The notes under the pieces: model-generated
The model's input: only the letters and a program-made list of their open reading frames with translations
The model's database searches: none
What the model was told of the DNA's origin: nothing
Translations under genes and position numbers: made by a program
Assembly (NCBI GenBank): GCA_016930695.1
Contig: JAFGGD010000016.1
Location: forward strand, 1-64,000
Origin: Candidatus Eisenbacteria bacterium
Lineage (GTDB): Bacteria; Orphanbacterota; Orphanbacteria; Orphanbacterales; Orphanbacteraceae
Length of the DNA: 64,000 nt
Direction of reading: 5' to 3'
Part shown: positions 60,049-64,000 of the stretch, piece after piece
How positions within the stretch are numbered: position 1 is the stretch's first letter
Layout of the letters: the number at the start of each line of letters is the position of its first letter

Positions 60049-61740
60049 CTACATGTTCTTGTAGGCAGGCCCCCCGCCCCCTTCGGGCGTGGTCCACTCG
60101 ATGTTCTCGTACGGATCCATGATATCGCATGTCTTGCAATGAACACAGTTCGAGAAATTGATCCGGATCCCCTTGAAGACGCCGTCCTCCTCGATCGCCT
60201 CGTACACCTCGGCGGGGCAGAAGCGGGTGCAGGGAGCGCCGTACTTCTCCATGCACTCGCGCACGCACAGCTCCGGATCGAGGATCTTGAGATGCGCCGG
60301 CTGGTCCTCGGCGTGCTCGGTGCCGGACCGATAGACGTCGGTCGGCTTATCGAAGAGATACGCGTTGTCCGGCGGCGGCGGCGATGGCGGCTCGGGGCGC
60401 GCGCCGTAGTAATCGCGCACCGACTTCATCCGGGTGTGGCCGGGGCTCGCGCCCATCCGGTGCTTGATCCCCCGCCCGCCGGTCGCCATCTGCAGCCCGG
60501 CGTGAATCATCCCCATCCAGAGGCCGTGGTCGAAACCTTGGTGGAAGTTGCGCGAGCGGCGCAGTTCCTCGCGGATCCAGCTCGACCGGATCGCGCGATC
60601 GAAGGCGGCGAGCGACTCGGCGCCCGTGTCGTTCTTGAGGAGCGCCCCCAGGATCGTCTCGGCGGCGAGCATCCCCGATTTCATCGCCGTGTGGATCCCC
60701 TTGAGGCGGATCGGGTTGAGGAACGACGCGCTGTCGCCCGCGAGGAGGGCGCCGTTCATGGAGAGGCGCGGTATCGACCAGTAGCCGCCGAGCGGCATCG
60801 TCTTGGCGCCGTACCCTTCCATCTCCCCCCCCTCCAGAATGGAACGGACGAGGGGGTGGGTCTTCCACGCCTGAAAGGCGTCGTGGGGATCGAGGTAAGG
60901 ATCGTGGTAGTCGAGGCCGACGACGAGGCCGGCGCTCACGCGCCCCTCCCCCATCCCGTAGATCCAGCCGCCGCCGTAGGTGTCCTTGTTCAGAGGGAAG
61001 CCGAGTGTGTGGATCACGCGGCCGGGGGTGATGCGACCGTCGGGGACCTTCCACACCTCTTTGACGCCGGCGCCGTAAACCTGCGGGTTGCGTCCCTCGA
61101 CCAGTTCGGGGCGCTCGCGGAAGAGTTTTTTGGCGAGGCTGCCGCGCGGCCCTTCGGCGAAGACGGTCACCTTGGCGCGGAAGTCCGCTCCGGGCTGGAA
61201 GTTGGGCTTTTCCTTCCCCTCCTTGTCCCGCCCCTTGTCGGCGGTGCGGACGCCCGCGACGCGACCCTCCTCGAGGATCGGCTCGGCGCCGGGAAAAGTG
61301 GGGAAGATCTCCACCCCCTCCTCTTCGGCGATCCCCGCGAGCCAGGCGTTGAAGCGGCCGAGGCTGATGACGTAGTTGCCGTGGTTGCGCATCGCCGGCG
61401 GGAGGAAGGGGGCGCGGATCTTGCCCGAGTGGGTGAGGAAGAAGAGGTCGTCCCCTTCGACCATCGCTTCGAGGGGACATCCGCGCTCCAGATAGTCGGG
61501 GAGGAGCTGTTTGAGGGCGCGCGGGTCGAGGACCGCGCCGGAGAGGCCGTGGCTGTGCGCCTCCTTCCCCTTCTCGATGACGGCGATGAAGGGCTCCTCG
61601 ATCGAGGGCCCGCCCGATTCGGCGGCCGCCTCGTTCCGGGCGCGGATGAGATGGGCGAGGTGGATCGCGCCGGCGAGGGACGCCGGACCGGCGCCGACGA
61701 ACAGCACGTCCACATCCAGGACTTCCCTCTCCACCGGCAT
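60049..61740 (-). CDS. electron transfer flavoprotein-ubiquinone oxidoreductase
   Basis: ETF-QO passes electrons from ETF to the quinone pool. The 563-residue protein has an N-terminal FAD site with VLFVGAGPASLAG (about 11-23), GGYWSIPRLSMNGALLAGDSA (FAD-binding ending), and a C-terminal [4Fe-4S] region with CTRFCPAEVYE and NCVHCKTCDIMDPYENIEW. The four cluster cysteines and the quinone-site helix region are present. ATG 61740 follows GAGGAGG. ETF subunits are not in this window. A promoter is predicted at 61813-61842. Confidence 0.95.
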   Translation of the reverse strand: MPVEREVLDVDVLFVGAGPASLAGAIHLAHLIRARNEAAAESGGPSIEEPFIAVIEKGKEAHSHGLSGAVLDPRALKQLLPDYLERGCPLEAMVEGDDLFFLTHSGKIRAPFLPPAMRNHGNYVISLGRFNAWLAGIAEEEGVEIFPTFPGAEPILEEGRVAGVRTADKGRDKEGKEKPNFQPGADFRAKVTVFAEGPRGSLAKKLFRERPELVEGRNPQVYGAGVKEVWKVPDGRITPGRVIHTLGFPLNKDTYGGGWIYGMGEGRVSAGLVVGLDYHDPYLDPHDAFQAWKTHPLVRSILEGGEMEGYGAKTMPLGGYWSIPRLSMNGALLAGDSASFLNPIRLKGIHTAMKSGMLAAETILGALLKNDTGAESLAAFDRAIRSSWIREELRRSRNFHQGFDHGLWMGMIHAGLQMATGGRGIKHRMGASPGHTRMKSVRDYYGARPEPPSPPPPDNAYLFDKPTDVYRSGTEHAEDQPAHLKILDPELCVRECMEKYGAPCTRFCPAEVYEAIEEDGVFKGIRINFSNCVHCKTCDIMDPYENIEWTTPEGGGGPAYKNM

Positions 61741-61812
61741 GCCCGCCTCCTCCTCTCGCGGTTCCATCGAAAAGCGGCTCGTCCCTTCCGGCGGCCGCCC
61801 TCGCGACGACAC

Positions 61813-61842
61813 ACGATACCGACAGAAGGGCTTGCGGCGCAA
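61813..61842 (-). promoter_or_regulatory. predicted promoter of the ETF-QO gene
   Basis: On the minus strand TTGCGC (61837-61842) is followed after 18 bases by TATCGT (61813-61818). The same -10 sequence appears in the promoter predicted at 28933-28962. Confidence 0.4.
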
Positions 61843-61937
61843 CAGAAAAGGGGACGCGGAAGCGCGCGCGGGCTTGGGGAGCCTTCTTCATTTTCAGGAC
61901 CGGCGGGGGGCGCCGGACGGTATTCGCTTCCTGTTCC

Positions 61938-63077
61938 TTATTCCACTCCGCCCATGCGCCGTATCCAAGCCCGGAAGAAGCGATCGATGATCGTGAATGA
62001 GCCGTTCTCTCTATCGATGATATCCCTCTCCAAGAGACCCTCGGCGGCTCGCTGCGCGTTGGAGGCCGATCGGAGGCGATAGCGCCCGATGAAATCCGCG
62101 CTGAAGGGGCGGACCCCCGGAGGTTCCGTTGCGAGTCCCGTGGTGAAGCGTCTCTGATTCTGCGCGAAAGATTCCCAAAGGGCCGTGTAGGCGTAGCTCT
62201 CTCGATCGAGGAGAAGATCGAAGGCTTTGTCGATGAGGGACCGATCGACGCGGCCGCCCGGTTCGCAGAGTTCCCAAACGGCGTGGCAGAGGTGCTGCGT
62301 GTAGAAAGGATGTCCCCCGGTGAGGCCGCAGATGATCCGTATTTGCTCGGCGCCTATTCCCTTGTCCGATCGCTTGAATCGGTTCCTGACGAAAGGAATC
62401 CAATGTTCCTCGGAAATCGGGCCGAGAGGGTAATGCCCGCCTGAACGGAAGAGAGGCCGGCTTTGATCGAGAAACATACGTTGGATCATGTGCTTGCGGC
62501 TGCCGAGAAAGAAATAGGCGACATGGGTGTGTTCTTGAATGACGCTTCGCAGAGTACGCTCGACCATGTCGCCGCCGTATTCGAGGACGCGCTGGAATTC
62601 ATCGAAGACGACGACCACCCTCTTTTTCCTGCGCCGCGCGATCTCTTCCGGCGCCGCGAGAACATCTCGGAGTCCGCTCGCCTTGATCGAGGATCCCCTT
62701 ACGCCGAAGGAGAGCTGGGGCGCTCCCTGCGGATCGAGGGACACGGATGGAGCGAGGCCTCCGAAGAAACGCTTGGCTGTTTCCAGCAGACGGTCCGCGC
62801 TGGAAGCCAAACCGCCGGAGATGGAGCCCGCCATGGCCGCTGCGAAGGATTCCTCGCTCTCCGTCGGCCAGAGATCGACGTAGGCGCCGATATATTTTTT
62901 CGCGTCCAGGTTGTGCAACATCCGCAGGGCGAGAGAGGTCTTGCCAAAACGGCGCTCCCCGTACAGAAAGACGCGGTCGCCGTTCTCCGCCGCCCGGACC
63001 AGGTCCTCCAGCTCCCTCTTGCGGTTGCAGAAGGACTCCCGGCCGACCACCCCTCCGTATCGAAATGGATTCGCCAT
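61938..63077 (-). CDS. AAA+ ATPase of the archaeal-type ATPase family (PF01637-like)
   Basis: The 379-residue protein starts MANPFRYGGVVGRESFCNR, a lead often seen in this family, then Walker A GERRFGKT (40-47), Walker B VVVVFDEF (Asp159, Glu160) and HPFYTQHLCHAVWE (about 277-290), and ends in a winged-helix-like domain (SADFIGRYRLRSASNAQRAAEGL). These STAND-like ATPases often act as switches; the partner is unknown. ATG 63077 follows GAGGTG. A near-consensus promoter overlaps a 17-bp palindrome, so transcription is probably controlled. The neighbours do not suggest a system. Confidence 0.85.
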   Translation of the reverse strand: MANPFRYGGVVGRESFCNRKRELEDLVRAAENGDRVFLYGERRFGKTSLALRMLHNLDAKKYIGAYVDLWPTESEESFAAAMAGSISGGLASSADRLLETAKRFFGGLAPSVSLDPQGAPQLSFGVRGSSIKASGLRDVLAAPEEIARRRKKRVVVVFDEFQRVLEYGGDMVERTLRSVIQEHTHVAYFFLGSRKHMIQRMFLDQSRPLFRSGGHYPLGPISEEHWIPFVRNRFKRSDKGIGAEQIRIICGLTGGHPFYTQHLCHAVWELCEPGGRVDRSLIDKAFDLLLDRESYAYTALWESFAQNQRRFTTGLATEPPGVRPFSADFIGRYRLRSASNAQRAAEGLLERDIIDRENGSFTIIDRFFRAWIRRMGGVE

Positions 63078-63112
63078 AATTACGCACCTCGCGTTACGCA
63101 TCATGCGTAATT
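63078..63112. promoter_or_regulatory. palindromic operator over the AAA+ gene promoter
   Basis: TTACGCATCATGCGTAA (63094-63110) is a perfect palindrome with one central base. It covers the -10 box CATGAT. A further half site, AATTACGCA (63078-63086), abuts the start codon and is the reverse complement of 63104-63112. Three TTACGCA half sites therefore lie within 35 bases. This looks like a repressor or autoregulator site. Confidence 0.75.
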
Positions 63113-63128
63113 TCAAACAGACTGTCAA
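63100..63128 (-). promoter_or_regulatory. predicted promoter of the AAA+ gene
   Basis: TTGACA (63123-63128 on the plus strand as TGTCAA) and CATGAT (63100-63105) are separated by 17 bases. The transcript would start near 63093 and have a very short leader to ATG 63077. Confidence 0.65.
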
Positions 63129-63254
63129 GCCCGTTCTTGTCGGGAGACGCGGGATTCGGTGACGATACCGGCGCAGATCGCGGTGTACGTATCGGGAGCT
63201 TGGGAGGTTCATCCGTTTCGTCTGCGGAGATTCCGGCGCCGAGAGCGCGCGCCG

Positions 63255-64000
63255 TCAGCGCCCGGAGAAGCGGAAGGCGAGGATCTTCATCGCGAGCTTG
63301 GCGGCGAGGATGTCGCAGCCGGGAGGATGGGGGGAGGGAATGAACTCCACCACGTCGGCGCCGATCCAGCGCGCCTCGGGCGCTCCGGCGAGGGCGCGGA
63401 AGATCGCCATCCCCTGCCGCCAGGTGAGGCCGTCCGGCTGCGGGGTGCCGGTGCTCGGGATCACCGAGGGATCGAAACCGTCCACGTCGAAAGTGAGATA
63501 AACCGGCCCGCGCAGGGCGCGGACGCCAGCGAGCGCCTCCTCCCAGCGGCCTTCCAGCTCATACGCGTAAAAGGTCTTCACGCCGTCGTCCGAATCGGCG
63601 ATGTCGTACTCCTCCCGGGCGAGGCTCCTCACGCCGATCTGGAGGATGCGGCAACCCTTCTCGCGGAGGCGGCGCATCACCGTCCCGTGGGACCAGGTCC
63701 GGCCGTCCAGCTCGTTGATCAGGTCGGCGTGCGCGTCGATCTGCACGATCGTGAGGTCCGAAGGACCGACGCGCGCTCCGGCCGCGGCGCCGAGGGCCGC
63801 GCCGTAGGTGACCGTGTGTTCGCCGCCCAGCGAAAGAACGAACCGCCCGCCGAAGCCGGCGACGCGCTCGCGCGCGCGCTCCAGATAGTCGGTGAGCCCC
63901 TCTGCCGCCGCCGGCGCGAGAGAGGGGGCGGTGTGGATCCGCGGAGGCCCCTCCTCGAAATCGACGCGCGTCTCCTCGTCGTACAGCTCCACCTGGAAAC
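63255..64000 (-). CDS. agmatinase/arginase family ureohydrolase (partial at right end)
   Basis: The visible 245+ residues contain the binuclear manganese ligands GGEHTV (His), DAHADL (Asp, His, Asp) and DVDGFDP (Asp, Asp). Together with SHGTVMRRL and PSTGTPQPDGLTW they place it in the ureohydrolase family, close to agmatinase SpeB, which makes putrescine and urea from agmatine. The reading frame continues off the right edge (FQVELYDEETRV at the edge), so the N-terminal part is missing and the GTG at 63992 is not the start. All metal residues seen are intact. Substrate assignment (agmatine or other guanidino compound) is inference. Confidence 0.9.
   Translation of the reverse strand, partial: FQVELYDEETRVDFEEGPPRIHTAPSLAPAAAEGLTDYLERARERVAGFGGRFVLSLGGEHTVTYGAALGAAAGARVGPSDLTIVQIDAHADLINELDGRTWSHGTVMRRLREKGCRILQIGVRSLAREEYDIADSDDGVKTFYAYELEGRWEEALAGVRALRGPVYLTFDVDGFDPSVIPSTGTPQPDGLTWRQGMAIFRALAGAPEARWIGADVVEFIPSPHPPGCDILAAKLAMKILAFRFSGR

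Overview
The window is a high-GC stretch of a Gram-negative (diderm) bacterial chromosome. Diderm evidence is a set of lipoproteins, two predicted outer-membrane barrels, LpoB, SurA, FtsEX-EnvC and an HtrA protease. The mix of DUF4175/DUF4159/DUF2723 proteins, a MoxR-DUF58-BatA set, a NtrY-like kinase, RicT and many TTG/GTG starts suggests an uncultured FCB-type or neighbouring lineage (for example Eisenbacteria- or Gemmatimonadota-like). That placement is inference from gene content. I saw no rRNA, tRNA or CRISPR array.

Positions 1-1.75 kb differ from the rest: lower GC, a GNAT fragment, a SAM methyltransferase bounded by integron-type core sites, a possible IS3-type end at the left edge, and an inverted pair of 'GGGGACACAATACGG' repeats. 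This looks like a decayed integron cassette and mobile-element junction. Positions 1.75-4.1 kb (+ strand) hold a secreted Ntn-hydrolase, an isoprenylcysteine methyltransferase-like protein and two tiny genes. Positions 4.2-8.4 kb (- strand) hold thiL and nnr (NAD(P)HX repair), a zinc ribbon and a degenerate histidine kinase. A broken glycosyltransferase (+) lies at 8.6-9.8 kb.

Positions 9.9-24.5 kb form a long minus-strand operon, read from a 1597-residue NtrY-like kinase through DUF4159, DUF4175, DUF2723-TPR, a TPR protein and a secreted protein. Then come secDF (25.3-27.9 kb), a divergent polysaccharide deacetylase and two lipoproteins. Positions 30.7-42.7 kb form a second long operon: two chaperone/PPIases, ftsE, ftsX, envC, ricT, metG, tatD, ksgA and an outer-membrane barrel. 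It couples envelope biogenesis and division with housekeeping genes, and many stops overlap the next start. Mfd and a BatA-type protein follow. BatA is separated from its usual partners DUF58 and MoxR by a 3.3 kb insertion-like block that carries a near-perfect 180-bp palindrome, an XRE-cupin regulator and an orphan DNA methyltransferase.

The right end (53.7-64 kb) has endonuclease III, an LpoB/COG3014 lipoprotein pair, an FN3-like anchored protein, HtrA, a small lipoprotein, a barrel protein, ETF-quinone oxidoreductase, an AAA+ ATPase with a palindromic operator over its promoter, and the C-terminal part of an agmatinase. The most interesting unexplained items are the giant palindrome at 48.8-49.0 kb, the operator-controlled ATPase at 63.1 kb, a repeat shared by two convergent gene junctions (9.8 and 54.4 kb), and the integron remnant.
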